Below are positions 18,633-27,538 of a stretch of DNA of 64,000 nucleotides, in pieces; within the stretch, counting starts at the first letter, position 1, and every line of letters begins with the position of its first letter. The DNA lies in NCBI RefSeq assembly GCF_014322795.1, contig NZ_JAASTT010000002.1, positions 62,001-126,000 on the forward strand. The letters run 5' to 3'. Position numbers and translations under genes: made by a program. The notes beneath the pieces were generated by a model, which was given only the letters and a program-made list of their open reading frames with translations, was not told where the DNA came from and ran no database searches. This DNA is from Paenilisteria portnoyi. Its GTDB lineage: Bacteria; Bacillota; Bacilli; Lactobacillales; Listeriaceae.

Positions 18633-18680
18633 GAATTAGATCCTCAATAGGCATGCGAACGCAGTGAGCAGGTAATCCAT
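18633..18680 (+). repeat. Short interspersed motif, copy A
   Basis: About 45 bp reading GAATTAGATCCTCAATA, then GCATGCGAACGCAGTGAGCA, then GTAATCCAT. It shares most of its first part with copy D (27498-27538) and its second part with copy C (27394-27434). Confidence 0.7.
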
Positions 18681-18814
18681 CCGTGGATCTTATGCGCAAA
18701 ACTAAGACGCCGCCCTGCCACTCGAATATTGAAACACCTTGGTTTTTGCTTGTTGTCCTGCTTAGAATCGGTTGCTTTCTAGAACATTAATGTGGAATGA
18801 ACCCCCTTTTTTGT

Positions 18815-18880
18815 TGATCCGCTCGAAATTTTCGTGGCCTCCGTAAAAGTCAAAGGAGGACTTTTATGTTATGGCTCTTA
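18815..18880 (+). repeat. Diverged relative of the 127-bp structured element
   Basis: Aligns with the middle of the 19045-19171 element (CTCGAAA, CCTCCG, TTTTA, GCTC blocks in register). It keeps the same hairpin position with changed pairs: AAAAGTC / GACTTTT here against AAAAAGC / GCTTTTT in the full copies, both with seven-base loops. Confidence 0.55.
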
Positions 18881-18895
18881 TGAGGCATCATTCGC

Positions 18896-18938
18896 CGATT
18901 TAGAGCCTCAATACGAGTGTGAGCAAAGCGAGCATTCG
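18896..18938 (+). repeat. Short interspersed motif, copy B
   Basis: GATTTAGAGCCTCAATA followed by GTGAGCAAAGCGAGCATTCG. Same layout as copies A, C and D. Confidence 0.65.
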
Positions 18939-19044
18939 TTCCTTGTACTCCAACAAATCTGGACGGCGGACTAATAATGATTTGGCAGTCATTCATAACC
19001 TGGCAATCTTATTCGCGGGAACGCTCGGTGCTTTGACTTATCAT

Positions 19045-19171
19045 CGCCTCCAGATCTAGCTTCAACGGCCAACTCCTCGAAAACTTCACGCCCTCCGCAA
19101 AAAGCAAGAGCGGCTTTTTACTGCGGCCGCTCCAGTTTTTTTCGGAGCTGAACGGGCCGTTTCAGCTTTTC
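19045..19171 (+). repeat. 127-bp structured dispersed repeat, copy 1
   Basis: Matches the reverse complement of 59043-59169 over 127 bp without gaps, nine mismatches by eye (about 93%). It contains three hairpins: AAAAAGC/GCTTTTT, GAGCGGC/GCCGCTC, and a 22-bp near-palindrome AGCTGAACGGGCCGTTTCAGCT followed by TTTTC. Copy 1 ends 4 bp before the tcyP -35 box and may terminate upstream transcription. No open frame is conserved between copies. Confidence 0.9.
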
Positions 19172-19175
19172 GTTC

Positions 19176-19204
19176 TTGACAAACCTCCTTTTTCCATGTA
19201 ATCT
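19176..19204 (+). promoter_or_regulatory. Promoter of tcyP
   Basis: TTGACA (19176-19181), 17-bp spacer, TAATCT (19199-19204), leaving a leader of about 65 bases before the tcyP start. Sulfur control of tcyP by CymR is known in Bacillus, but I see no operator I would call. Confidence 0.7.
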
Positions 19205-19275
19205 AATACCAACAAATCTTATCGGAATTATACGTTTTCGTAATTTCTGGATTTAAAAAGGGAGGATTTTTTTAT

Positions 19276-20646
19276 ATGGATACAGCATTTTTAATTATTA
19301 ATTTAGTCGTGGCTGCCATCATCATTTTCATTTTTGGTTGGCTTGCGAAGCGTCATGTTTCATTTTCAAAACGGGTGCTACTAGCGCTTGGTATCGGTAT
19401 TGTCGCTGGTTTTGTCTTGCAATTTATTTACGGCGCGGCGTCCAGTGTCACAACGCAGACGACGGATTGGCTGGGGATCATCGGTGGCGGGTATGTCAAA
19501 CTGCTACAAATGATCGCTATCCCACTTATCTTCATCTCCATTGTTACTGCTTTTACGCGTTTGCAATTAAAAACCAATATTGCAAAAGTCGGTATGTGGA
19601 TTATCGGCACGCTAGTCATCACGGCTGCCATCGCGGCTTTCGTTGGTATCGGGGCTGCCCTTCTATTCCATCTTGACGCCAGCAATATTTCACAAGGCGC
19701 TACCGAAGCGGCTCGTGCAACGGAACTTCAAGATAAATTTGCAGGAATCAGTGATTTATCGTTCCCGCAAAAAATCGTGGAGCTCTTGCCTGCTAATCCA
19801 TTCCTTGATTTCACTGGTGCACGCGCGACTTCCACTGTTGCCGTCGTTATTTTTGCAGCATTTATCGGGGCCGCTTTCCTTGGTGTACAGCGCAAGCAAC
19901 CCGAAGAAGCTGCTACATTCGCAAAGGGTGTCGACGCGATTTATGCGATTATTCTTCGTATCGTGAAGCTGATTCTTCGCTTAACTCCATATGGTGTTTT
20001 TGCGATTATGACAAGCACCGTTGCCCTAAGTGATACGTCCGCGATTTTAAAACTTGGGAATTTCGTCCTTGCATCTTACGCAGCGCTCATCGCGATGTTT
20101 ATTATTCACCTCGTGATTGTCGCTTTCACAGGAACAAGTCCGATGACCTATATTCGCAAATCATTACCTGTTCTAACGTTTGCTTTCACTTCTAGAACGA
20201 GTGCTGGTGCGATTCCACTGAATATTGATACCCAGAAAAAATTAGGCGTGCCAGAAGGTATTGCGAATTTTGCGGCATCATTCGGTTTATCCATCGGGCA
20301 AAATGGCTGTGCTGGGATTTATCCGGCAATGCTTGCGATTATGATTGCTCCAGCGGCTGGTATTGATCCATTTTCTTGGAAATTCATTTTAACCGTCGTG
20401 CTCGTTGTTGCAATTAGCTCATTTGGTGTTGCTGGTGTTGGTGGCGGTGCAACTTTTGCCGCGATCATCGTACTCTCCACGCTGAACTTGCCAATCGGTC
20501 TGGCTGGTGTATTAATTTCCATCGAGCCACTGATCGATATGGGTCGTACAGCGCTGAACGTAAGTGATAGTATGGTTGCCGGACTTGTTACAAGCAAGGC
20601 TACCGGTGAGCTAAAAGAAGAAGAACAAACATTGGCAGAAGCATAA
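19276..20646 (+). CDS. tcyP: L-cystine symporter, TcyP-like (DAACS family)
   Basis: Sodium/proton-coupled symporter for L-cystine in the cytoplasmic membrane, of the dicarboxylate/amino acid:cation symporter family. 456 residues with about eight helices and two re-entrant loops. The substrate region reads TFAFTSRTSAGAIPLN and SFGLSIGQNGCAGIYPAMLA, the latter diagnostic of the TcyP/YdjN cystine branch rather than glutamate carriers. AAAGGGAGGA precedes the ATG. Monocistronic, with its own promoter and a strong terminator. Flanking DNA on both sides is remnant or repeat, so the locus may have been rearranged here. Confidence 0.92.
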   Translation: MDTAFLIINLVVAAIIIFIFGWLAKRHVSFSKRVLLALGIGIVAGFVLQFIYGAASSVTTQTTDWLGIIGGGYVKLLQMIAIPLIFISIVTAFTRLQLKTNIAKVGMWIIGTLVITAAIAAFVGIGAALLFHLDASNISQGATEAARATELQDKFAGISDLSFPQKIVELLPANPFLDFTGARATSTVAVVIFAAFIGAAFLGVQRKQPEEAATFAKGVDAIYAIILRIVKLILRLTPYGVFAIMTSTVALSDTSAILKLGNFVLASYAALIAMFIIHLVIVAFTGTSPMTYIRKSLPVLTFAFTSRTSAGAIPLNIDTQKKLGVPEGIANFAASFGLSIGQNGCAGIYPAMLAIMIAPAAGIDPFSWKFILTVVLVVAISSFGVAGVGGGATFAAIIVLSTLNLPIGLAGVLISIEPLIDMGRTALNVSDSMVAGLVTSKATGELKEEEQTLAEA

Positions 20647-20649
20647 ACA

Positions 20650-20699
20650 AAAAATGGCGTTAAATCAAGGACCCAAACCTTGACTTAACGCCATTTTTA
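20650..20699 (+). terminator. Intrinsic terminator of tcyP
   Basis: About 20-bp stem (20650-20670 with 20678-20698, one mismatch), 7-base loop, five T at the end. It starts 3 bases after the tcyP stop codon. Confidence 0.95.
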
Positions 20700-20816
20700 T
20701 ATTGTTTTTCTGGTTTTCAGTGTCGGTACAATCAGTCCTGCTAAAACGAGGCAAATCGCTAAATAGGTAAATGTTATCGCGTAAGAACCTCCCGAAATAT
20801 CAAGTAATATGGGTTG
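20697..20816 (-). pseudogene. C-terminal remnant of a membrane transporter (MFS-like)
   Basis: The minus strand encodes about 39 residues up to a TAA at 20697-20699: a short start (ILLDISGGSYAITF), one hydrophobic helix (LAICLVLAGLIVP) and a basic tail (TLKTRKTI). This is how last helices of major-facilitator transporters look. A stop lies in frame immediately upstream (20817-20819) and no start or ribosome site exists, so it is a decayed 3' end. Its stop codon overlaps the tail of the tcyP terminator. The MFS assignment is by appearance only. Confidence 0.55.
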
Positions 20817-20846
20817 TCACACACCAATCGATAAAATAAACAAGAG

Positions 20847-21059
20847 CTACAAATGAGCCCTTGCTATCCTGACCATAATTAAAAACAAGCTGACAATCAA
20901 ACTCAATATCATATATTTTGCAAACGAGAACAGCGCCGTCACAATACTATCTGAGACACCGCTTGCCCCCAACATTAGGCCAGCACCGACAAATAATAAG
21001 CTCACCAAAAAATAGCCTAATACGTGAAACCTCAATCGCATTTCCTTTGTCGTATCCAT
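20847..21059 (-). CDS. Small two-helix membrane protein
   Basis: A 70-residue protein I do not recognise. A charged start (MDTTKEMRLRFH) is followed by two hydrophobic segments (about residues 13-32 and 38-62) and a short basic end. TTGAGG lies 9-10 bases before the ATG and overlaps the dfrA stop, so it is translated as the third gene of a thyA-dfrA operon. No function can be proposed. Its translation signals and tight spacing argue that it is real. Confidence 0.7.
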   Translation of the reverse strand: MDTTKEMRLRFHVLGYFLVSLLFVGAGLMLGASGVSDSIVTALFSFAKYMILSLIVSLFLIMVRIARAHL

Positions 21060-21070
21060 TCGCTAAAACC

Positions 21071-21559
21071 TCAATTATTTCCTATTTTTTCATACCAGCC
21101 ATACCAGAAATCAAGCTCATTTTTAGCATCTCGAACGCCGTCCACACGCTTCGTTAACTTCCAATCCGACCACTGAATTGCTGGAAAACGTGTATCTCCA
21201 CCACAATTCGCCTCGACATGCGTCACAATAAGGGCATCAGCATCTTCTAAAAACAAGTGATAAATTTCCGCGCCGCCAGTAATAAACACGTTTTTCTCGG
21301 CCGCCAGCTCCAATATTGCCTCTTTCGAATGCACCACTTTTGCGTCTGGTAAAGTGTAGCTCGTATCACGTGTCAAAACGATGGTTTCCCGGTTCGGCAA
21401 CGCTCTTCCAATCGATTCGTACGTTTTACGCCCCATCACGATGGTATGCCCGTTCGTTTCCCTCTTAAAATGTTGCAAATCAGCAGGTAAACGCCACGGC
21501 ATCGTATTACCCTTGCCAATGTAGCCATCCCTATCCTGCGCCCAAATAAACGTTAACAT
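21071..21559 (-). CDS. dfrA: Dihydrofolate reductase
   Basis: Reduces dihydrofolate to tetrahydrofolate with NADPH, regenerating the cofactor consumed by ThyA just upstream. 162 residues from the ATG at 21559, which has GAGGAGG 6 bases before it; the frame's upstream TTG lies within that site. Family signatures: FIWAQDRDGYIGKGNTMPWRLPxD at the N terminus (active-site Trp-Arg-Leu-Pro-Ala-Asp), VMGRKTYESIG and FITGGAEIYHLFL. Chromosomal trimethoprim target rather than a mobile resistance variant, given its thyA context. Confidence 0.97.
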   Translation of the reverse strand: MLTFIWAQDRDGYIGKGNTMPWRLPADLQHFKRETNGHTIVMGRKTYESIGRALPNRETIVLTRDTSYTLPDAKVVHSKEAILELAAEKNVFITGGAEIYHLFLEDADALIVTHVEANCGGDTRFPAIQWSDWKLTKRVDGVRDAKNELDFWYGWYEKIGNN

Positions 21560-21570
21560 CGTCGTCCTCC

Positions 21571-22515
21571 TCAAACTGAAATCGGTGCTTTAATCGCTGG
21601 ATGAGGATCGTATCCCTCAAGCGTCACATCTGCCACATCAAAATCAAAAATCGATGCCGGTTTGTCCGATAAAACAAGTTTTGGCAATGTGCGAGGCTCA
21701 CGCGTCAACTGCTCCTTTACCTGCTCGATATGATTATTGTAAAGATGCGCATCTCCCATCGTGTGCACAAACTCACCGACAGCAAGACCCGTTTCCCGTG
21801 CAATTAAATGCGTCAAAAGCGCATAAGAAGCAATATTAAACGGCACACCTAAGAAAATATCCGCGCTTCGTTGGTACAACTGACAACTGAGTTTCCCATC
21901 CGCCACATAAAATTGAAACAGCGTATGACACGGTGGTAACGCCATGCTCGGCACATCCTCTGGGTTCCAAGCTGATACAATCAGACGTCGCGAATTCGGG
22001 TTCGTCTTAATCATCGCAATCAAATCCGCCAGCTGATCAATCGTTTCCCCAGTCGACATCCGCCATTCCCGCCACTGTTTTCCGTAAATATTTCCAAGCT
22101 CACCGTATTGCGCCGCAAAAGCATCATCCGCCAAAATCCGCGCCTTAAAGCTCGCCATTTCTTCCAAATAAACCGCCTTAAACGACTCATCAGATTCTGC
22201 ACGCAAACCAAAATCCGTCATGTCTGGACCATTGTAATCCGCGCTCTTCACCCAACGCTCAAACGCCCATTCATTCCAAATATTATTATTATGCTCCAAA
22301 AGGTAACGAATATTCGTGTCCCCATGCAAAAACCATAACAATTCACTGACAACCAATTTAAAAGGAACACGCTTCGTCGTCATGATTGGGAAACCTTCCG
22401 CCAAATCATAGCGCATTTGGTAACCGAATGTACTAATCGTTCCAGTCCCCGTCCGGTCCCCTTTTTGCGTGCCATTCTCCAACACAAACCGCTCCAACTC
22501 CAAATATTGCTTCAT
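21571..22515 (-). CDS. thyA: Thymidylate synthase
   Basis: Methylates dUMP to dTMP using methylenetetrahydrofolate and yields dihydrofolate for DfrA. 314 residues, the longer ThyA form with an insert near residues 90-140. Catalytic Cys at about residue 196 in ALPPCHT; dUMP phosphate-site arginines in [30 protein letters not shown] near the N terminus. dfrA follows after 11 bp. Upstream on the same strand is an ABC-F gene, whose stop is only 23 bp away, so read-through is possible. Confidence 0.97.
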   Translation of the reverse strand: MKQYLELERFVLENGTQKGDRTGTGTISTFGYQMRYDLAEGFPIMTTKRVPFKLVVSELLWFLHGDTNIRYLLEHNNNIWNEWAFERWVKSADYNGPDMTDFGLRAESDESFKAVYLEEMASFKARILADDAFAAQYGELGNIYGKQWREWRMSTGETIDQLADLIAMIKTNPNSRRLIVSAWNPEDVPSMALPPCHTLFQFYVADGKLSCQLYQRSADIFLGVPFNIASYALLTHLIARETGLAVGEFVHTMGDAHLYNNHIEQVKEQLTREPRTLPKLVLSDKPASIFDFDVADVTLEGYDPHPAIKAPISV

Positions 22516-22538
22516 TTATTCATGCCCCCACTTCTCAC

Positions 22539-24425
22539 TTAATCAGCAAACTGCGACAAATATTCCCAACGTTCCATCAAACGTTCTAACTCTGTTTCAG
22601 CCTCTAAAAGCGCACTATTTAACTCATTCGCCTTCGTAAAATCCGAACCAACCGTTTCCAAATCAGCATTAATCGTCGTAATCTTAGCCTCTTGCGCCTC
22701 AATCAAACCTTCAATTGACGCCCACTCACGCTTCTCTTCGAATGTATGCTTGACCTTTTCTTTCGGCTTCTCCACAACAACTTCCTTCTCCGGCTCCATC
22801 GCGAACATTTTCGACTTTCCTTTGCGCGACTCATAATCCGTCAAGAAATCACTATACTCACCTAGATACGTCTCAATCTGGCCAATCCCCGTGAACACCA
22901 ACAGCTTCCGAGCAATCTTATCCAAAAAGTAGCGATCATGGCTGACCGTAATAACCGTACCGTTAAACGTCTCCAAATAATCCTCTAAAACCGTCAGCGT
23001 CTGTGTATCCAAGTCATTCGTCGGCTCATCTAGCAAAAGCACATTCGGACGCTCCATCAAAATTTTCAACAAGAACAGACGACGCTTCTCGCCTCCCGAT
23101 AAACTCCCGATTTTCTTCCCGTGCGTGATTGGTGGAAATAGGAATCGTTCCAACATATTAGAAACCGAAACCACTTCACCGTCCGATGTTTTCACCACTT
23201 CACTCGCTTCTTGCAAATACGCAATCATCCGTTGATCTGGGTCCATTTCCTCATTTTGTTGCGTATAATAACCGATTCGAACGGTTTGCCCAGTTGCGAT
23301 TTCACCAGTATCAGGCGTTACACGACCAGCTAGCATATTGAGCAATGTCGATTTCCCAGTCCCGTTATTTCCGGTAATCCCGATGCGCTCACCAGGCTGA
23401 ATAATCAAGCTGAAGTCCTGCAAAACATGTTTCTCCGCAAAACGTTTATCCACATTTTCGAGCGTAAATACCTGTTTACCCAGCCGTGACGTCGCAAAAT
23501 CAAGTTGCAATTCCGTATCATCCGTCTTTGATTTCACTTTCCCCTCCAAGTCAGAGAAGCGATCTTGACGCGCTTTTTGCTTCGTAGAACGGGCTTTCGC
23601 ACCACGACGCATCCAAGCAAGCTCTTTCCGGTACAAGTTACGATTTTTCTCGCCTTCACGCATTTCATTTTCCATCCGAATCGCCTTGGACTCCATAAAT
23701 TTCTCATAGTTTCCAACATAGCGATACGCCGTGCCGCGGTCAATTTCCAACATGTGATTCGTGACACGATCCAAGAAATACCGATCATGCGTCACAAGTA
23801 AAACCGCACCACGAAACCGATTCAAATAATCTTCCAAGAAGCGAATCGATGTAAAATCAAGATGGTTGGTAGGCTCATCCAAAATTAGCAAATCAGGCGT
23901 TTCAATCATCACTTTTGCAAGACCCACACGCTTACGCTGTCCACCAGACAACGATCCAACTTTTGCCGTCAAATCCGTAATCCCTAAGCGATCTAGAATC
24001 GTTTTCGCATCCGTGTTCACATCCCAGGCATTCGTCGCGTCCATCGCATGCTGCGCCTCCGTAAAACGATCGTGCAATTTCGTATCATCCGGATCAATCG
24101 CCATTTCAAGCAACACCTGCTCATACTTCCGGACAGCTTGAAGCGCCCGCGTCTCCCCTTGGAAAACCTCCTCAAGCACCGTATGCTCATCCATCAAGAC
24201 TGGATCCTGCGCCAAGAAACCAATCGTGTAGTCCTTCGCCTTGGTAATCGCGCCCTTATCGCCTTCTTCCATTCCTGCAATAATCGAAAGCAGCGTCGAT
24301 TTCCCAGTACCATTCACTCCGATAACTCCGATACGCTCGCCTTCCGTAATCGCAAACGTCACATCTTCAAAAAGACTTTTCTCGCCGTATGTCTTCGTCA
24401 AATTTTCTACTTTTAATTGTTTCAT
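22539..24425 (-). CDS. ABC-F ATPase, Uup/YfmR type
   Basis: Soluble protein with two ATP-binding cassettes and no membrane domain; ABC-F proteins act on the ribosome. Walker A sites GVNGTGKST (about residue 37) and GNNGTGKST (about residue 352), signature motifs LSGGQ and LSGGE, and DEPTNHLD / DEPTNDLD Walker B regions. The linker between cassettes is Arg/Lys-rich (RKELAWMRRGAKARSTKQKA). A C-terminal coiled coil (about 560-628) is the Uup/YfmR hallmark. Related to proteins that resolve stalled ribosomes; no marker of antibiotic-resistance subfamilies such as Vga or Msr. Confidence 0.92.
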   Translation of the reverse strand: MKQLKVENLTKTYGEKSLFEDVTFAITEGERIGVIGVNGTGKSTLLSIIAGMEEGDKGAITKAKDYTIGFLAQDPVLMDEHTVLEEVFQGETRALQAVRKYEQVLLEMAIDPDDTKLHDRFTEAQHAMDATNAWDVNTDAKTILDRLGITDLTAKVGSLSGGQRKRVGLAKVMIETPDLLILDEPTNHLDFTSIRFLEDYLNRFRGAVLLVTHDRYFLDRVTNHMLEIDRGTAYRYVGNYEKFMESKAIRMENEMREGEKNRNLYRKELAWMRRGAKARSTKQKARQDRFSDLEGKVKSKTDDTELQLDFATSRLGKQVFTLENVDKRFAEKHVLQDFSLIIQPGERIGITGNNGTGKSTLLNMLAGRVTPDTGEIATGQTVRIGYYTQQNEEMDPDQRMIAYLQEASEVVKTSDGEVVSVSNMLERFLFPPITHGKKIGSLSGGEKRRLFLLKILMERPNVLLLDEPTNDLDTQTLTVLEDYLETFNGTVITVSHDRYFLDKIARKLLVFTGIGQIETYLGEYSDFLTDYESRKGKSKMFAMEPEKEVVVEKPKEKVKHTFEEKREWASIEGLIEAQEAKITTINADLETVGSDFTKANELNSALLEAETELERLMERWEYLSQFAD

Positions 24426-24502
24426 TACTTCCCATCCATTCCGTATATGTCTCTTCTATTTTAGCGAAGTTTGGACAAGGAAGCAATCAAAGAATTTACG
24501 CG

Positions 24503-24539
24503 CAAAAAAGCCGGGAAATCCACATTCAGATTCCCAGCT
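24503..24539 (-). terminator. Intrinsic terminator of fhs
   Basis: Minus strand: AGCTGGGAATC, 8-base loop, GATTTCCCGGCT, then TTTTTT. One bulge in an 11-12-bp stem. It lies just past the fhs stop. Confidence 0.85.
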
Positions 24540-24557
24540 CATTCTTAACCTATAAAA

Positions 24558-26237
24558 TTAGAACAACCCCATCGCATTTCCTTTTTCATCGACGTCCATA
24601 TTGAGCGCCGCCGGTTTCTTCGGAAGTCCTGGCATCGTCATCACGTCACCCGTTAAAGCAACGACAAATCCTGCACCAAGCTTCGGAATAAACTCACGAA
24701 TATGAATCACGAAATCCGTTGGCCGACCAAGCATCGTCGGATCATCCGTCAAGGAATACTGCGTTTTCGCCATACAAATCGGGTAACGATCCCAGCCATA
24801 CTTCTTGAACTCAACGATTTGCTTTTGTGCTTTGCTCGAAAGTTCCACGCCACGGCCACCGTATACTTTGGTAACAATCGCGTTCAATTTCTCTTCCATC
24901 GAATCCGCATTATCATACATACGCGTGTAGTTCGCTTTACCACTTTCCACCGCCGCGATGACTTTATCCGCAAGTTCAGCGCCACCAGCACCGCCCTTTT
25001 CCCAAACTTCCGTCAAGGAGAACGGGATATCGTATTCTTTACAAAGCGCTTCCAGTTGTGCAACTTCCGCATCTGTATCCGTGATAAATTTATTAATCGC
25101 GATAACATAAGGAAGTCCAAATTGCGTTACTGTATCCACATGTTTTTGCAAGTTCGCAAAACCTTTAATCAGTGCCTTCACATTCTCCGCACCAAGTTCC
25201 GTTTTCGCAACACCGCCGTGCATCTTAAGCGCGCGAATTGTCGCTACAATAACGACACAATCCGGAGCTTTATCAAGCGCTGGCACCTTAATATCAAGGA
25301 ATTTCTCCGCACCAAGATCCGCACCAAAACCAGCCTCTGTCACGACATAATCCGCTAACTTAAGCGCTGTTTTTGTTGCCGAAATACTGTTACAACCATG
25401 CGCAATATTCGCAAAAGGTCCACCATGAACAATTGCCGGCGTGTGCTCGAGCGTCTGCACCAAGTTTGGCTTAAGCGCTTCCTTCAATAACAATGTCAGC
25501 GCGCCCTCATAGCCCATTTCACCAACCGTCACTGGCTCACGATCATAATTATAACCAATCACGATTTCACTCAAGCGATGTTTCAAATCCTTCAAATCAC
25601 TCGCCAAGCAAATAATCGCCATAATTTCAGATGCTACCGTGATATCAAAACCATCTTCGCGCGGCACACCTTGAATCGGTCCACCAAGCCCAACAATCAC
25701 TTTTCGTAACGCACGATCATTCAAATCAACCACTCGTTTCCAAACGATGCGACGTTGATCTATACGAAGCTCGTTACCTTGTTGCATATGATTATCGATA
25801 AACGCTGACAACGCATTGTTTGCCGCCGTTATTGCATGAAAATCACCAGTAAAATGAAGATTAATATCCTCCATCGGAATAACCTGAGCATAACCGCCGC
25901 CAGTCGCGCCACCCTTAATCCCCATGGTTGGGCCAAGCGAAGGTTCACGAAGCGCAATCATTGTTTTTTTCTTTTTCGCAAGAGCGTCTCCGAGTCCAAC
26001 CGTTACCGTCGATTTTCCCTCGCCCGCAGGTGTTGGATTGATCGCCGTCACCAGCACCAATTTGCCATCCTCTTTGTTCACAAGCGAGTGAATCGTGTCA
26101 TAGCTCAGTTTCGCCTTATACTTACCGAACAACTCCAATTCCTCTACACTTAATCCAATTGCCTCTGCAACCTCTGTGATTGGTTTGATTTCTGCTACGG
26201 ATGCGATTTCAATGTCAGACTTTACTTTGTTTGCCAT
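24558..26237 (-). CDS. fhs: Formate-tetrahydrofolate ligase
   Basis: ATP-dependent entry of formate into the one-carbon pool as 10-formyl-THF. 559 residues, full length. It has the P-loop [18 protein letters not shown] near residue 68, the signature [27 protein letters not shown], and [26 protein letters not shown] precedes the ATG. Monocistronic behind its own leader and closed by a strong terminator. Functionally linked to dfrA and thyA nearby through the folate pool, though not co-transcribed. Confidence 0.97.
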   Translation of the reverse strand: MANKVKSDIEIASVAEIKPITEVAEAIGLSVEELELFGKYKAKLSYDTIHSLVNKEDGKLVLVTAINPTPAGEGKSTVTVGLGDALAKKKKTMIALREPSLGPTMGIKGGATGGGYAQVIPMEDINLHFTGDFHAITAANNALSAFIDNHMQQGNELRIDQRRIVWKRVVDLNDRALRKVIVGLGGPIQGVPREDGFDITVASEIMAIICLASDLKDLKHRLSEIVIGYNYDREPVTVGEMGYEGALTLLLKEALKPNLVQTLEHTPAIVHGGPFANIAHGCNSISATKTALKLADYVVTEAGFGADLGAEKFLDIKVPALDKAPDCVVIVATIRALKMHGGVAKTELGAENVKALIKGFANLQKHVDTVTQFGLPYVIAINKFITDTDAEVAQLEALCKEYDIPFSLTEVWEKGGAGGAELADKVIAAVESGKANYTRMYDNADSMEEKLNAIVTKVYGGRGVELSSKAQKQIVEFKKYGWDRYPICMAKTQYSLTDDPTMLGRPTDFVIHIREFIPKLGAGFVVALTGDVMTMPGLPKKPAALNMDVDEKGNAMGLF

Positions 26238-26432
26238 TTAAATTCCCCTCTCAATATGTAACTATTAAAAAATTCCTGCCAATACCGCATCTCGACAACA
26301 TACTTGTCCAATCGCAATGTAACGGCTTTCTTTTTGTTGTACCGGAAATAAACCGGCTTAGTGCTAGTCTTGAGCCTTCTACAAAAATTGCGCGTAAAAG
26401 CCATTAGCACTGACAGGAAATCTTTTCAAAAA

Positions 26433-26861
26433 TTAATCTTCTGGATATCGCGATACATGTTGCATTCCTTGAAGTTTAGCAAGGGCATCCGGGTTCTCTT
26501 CAAAAAACTGGACGACATCACCAATTCGGTTAATCGAATTCCAGCTCAAATGATGCTCAATTCCTTCCACATCTTCATAAATGCGTGCCTCTTCCACACC
26601 AATAATCCCAAGAAAGTTCTCAAGCAACGCGTGCCGTTCTAGCAACCGTTTCCCAATCATTTTCCCCTTTGGTGTTAAAATTAAGCCACGATATTTCTCA
26701 TACACTAGATATTCATCCTTATCCAGTTTCTGAACCATTTTTGTAACAGAAGACGGATGCACTAAAAGCTCCTCCGCAATATCTGATACTCGAGCATAAC
26801 CTTTGGATTCAATCAATGAATAGATTTTCTCGATATAGTCTTCCATGCTTGGTGTTGGCAT
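26433..26861 (-). CDS. mntR: Manganese-dependent transcriptional regulator MntR
   Basis: DtxR-family repressor that binds DNA when loaded with Mn(II) and turns off manganese uptake. It closely resembles B. subtilis MntR: metal-ligand positions D8 and E11 in [14 protein letters not shown] and the E-x-x-E-H cluster in EGIEHHLSW. Helix-turn-helix at [22 protein letters not shown]. The frame opens at 26909; the ATG at 26861 has GGAGG 9 bases upstream and gives the family N terminus (142 residues). An extended -10 (TGTTAGAAT, just upstream) can drive it. No Mn transporter lies in the window. Confidence 0.96.
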   Translation of the reverse strand: MPTPSMEDYIEKIYSLIESKGYARVSDIAEELLVHPSSVTKMVQKLDKDEYLVYEKYRGLILTPKGKMIGKRLLERHALLENFLGIIGVEEARIYEDVEGIEHHLSWNSINRIGDVVQFFEENPDALAKLQGMQHVSRYPED

Positions 26862-26987
26862 TTTCATTTTCCTCCAACCTTGATTTCTTTCACCTCTCCA
26901 TTCTAACATACCCTGCCAGAAATCGCCTCTCCAAAGGGTTCATTTTTCCGAAAAAAGACGAATCCATGTAAACGCTTTAGAAACAAC

Positions 26988-27017
26988 TTGACGTAGCCAC
27001 AGCCACAGGTTTATTAT
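26988..27017 (+). promoter_or_regulatory. Promoter of the cold-shock gene
   Basis: TTGACG (26988-26993) followed at 17-18 bp by TTATTA/TATTAT (27011-27017). It implies a 5' leader of about 100 bases before the start at 27121, the long untranslated leader typical of cold-shock genes, where cold-dependent folding controls translation. Confidence 0.6.
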
Positions 27018-27120
27018 TAACATATCATACTCGCTTGTCTCCACGTCCTGCCGTATGAAAAAAGGTCTACTCTAGTTTCTCTTACTAGCCATTTGACCAA
27101 ACTTAGGAGGAATTCATTCG

Positions 27121-27321
27121 ATGCAAAATGGAAAAGTAAAATGGTTCAGCAATGAAAAAGGTTATGGTTTTCTAGAGATCGAAAATGGCGAGGACATCTT
27201 CATTCACTTCACCGCTATTCAAGGAGACGGCTACAAATCACTTGATGAAGGCCAAAGCGTAACATTCGAAATCGTAGAAGGCAACCGCGGCCCCCAAGCC
27301 ACAAACGTACAGAAAGATTGA
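27121..27321 (+). CDS. cspD: Cold-shock protein (CspD-like)
   Basis: 66-residue single-stranded nucleic-acid-binding protein (OB fold). RNP-1 is KGYGFLEI and RNP-2 is DIFIHF, with the usual NGKVKWF start and [11 protein letters not shown] end. Acts as an RNA chaperone in growth, cold and osmotic stress. AGGAGG lies 10 bases before the ATG. By position between mntR and the RNase HI gene it corresponds to Listeria cspD; the paralogue letter is from memory of that order. No classic terminator follows; a perfect 10-bp inverted repeat without a T-tail (27365-27374 with 27392-27401) is the nearest structure. Confidence 0.93.
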   Translation: MQNGKVKWFSNEKGYGFLEIENGEDIFIHFTAIQGDGYKSLDEGQSVTFEIVEGNRGPQATNVQKD

Positions 27322-27393
27322 GTTGAGTATACACCAAGTAAATCGGCGACAAGCGCTCGCATTGTTGGGACTGTTCGAAATGCAATGAGTTAC

Positions 27394-27434
27394 AGTCCCA
27401 ATATGCATGAGAGCAACGCGAGCATGTAATCCAT
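27394..27434 (+). repeat. Short interspersed motif, copy C
   Basis: AGTCCCAATATGCATG followed by GAGCAACGCGAGCATGTAAT and CCAT. It parallels copy A base for base in much of its length. Confidence 0.7.
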
Positions 27435-27497
27435 TATTGTTTGGCGGACTTCCGGTTCTTCTGCGCTGCGCTTTGTTGTGGTTCTTTGAAGCAAGGC

Positions 27498-27538
27498 GAA
27501 TTAGAACCTCAATATGCAGAGGAACGCAGTGAGTCTGC
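27498..27538 (+). repeat. Short interspersed motif, copy D
   Basis: GAATTAGAACCTCAATA followed by TGCAGAGGAACGCAGTGAGT. Almost the same as copy A in the first 40 bases. Confidence 0.7.

Larger units (their letters stand above)
18604..19044. other. Gene-free interval carrying repeat motifs
   Basis: The 720 bp between ppdK and tcyP contain no believable gene. Open frames are short and lack ribosome sites, apart from a five-codon ATG frame after an AGGAGG at 18857-18862. Within it are two copies of a short GCAGTGAGC-type motif (18633-18680 and 18896-18938), a diverged relative of the 127-bp element (18815-18880) and, at its right end, the full element (19045-19171). Confidence 0.7.

Noticed and set aside
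18857-18888. AGGAGG followed by ATG inside the diverged repeat, as a small gene
   Set aside because: The frame stops after five codons and is not conserved in the other copies of the element.
24702-25358. 218-codon plus-strand frame
   Set aside because: Fully antisense to fhs, Arg/His/Phe-rich, no start signals or recognisable domain.
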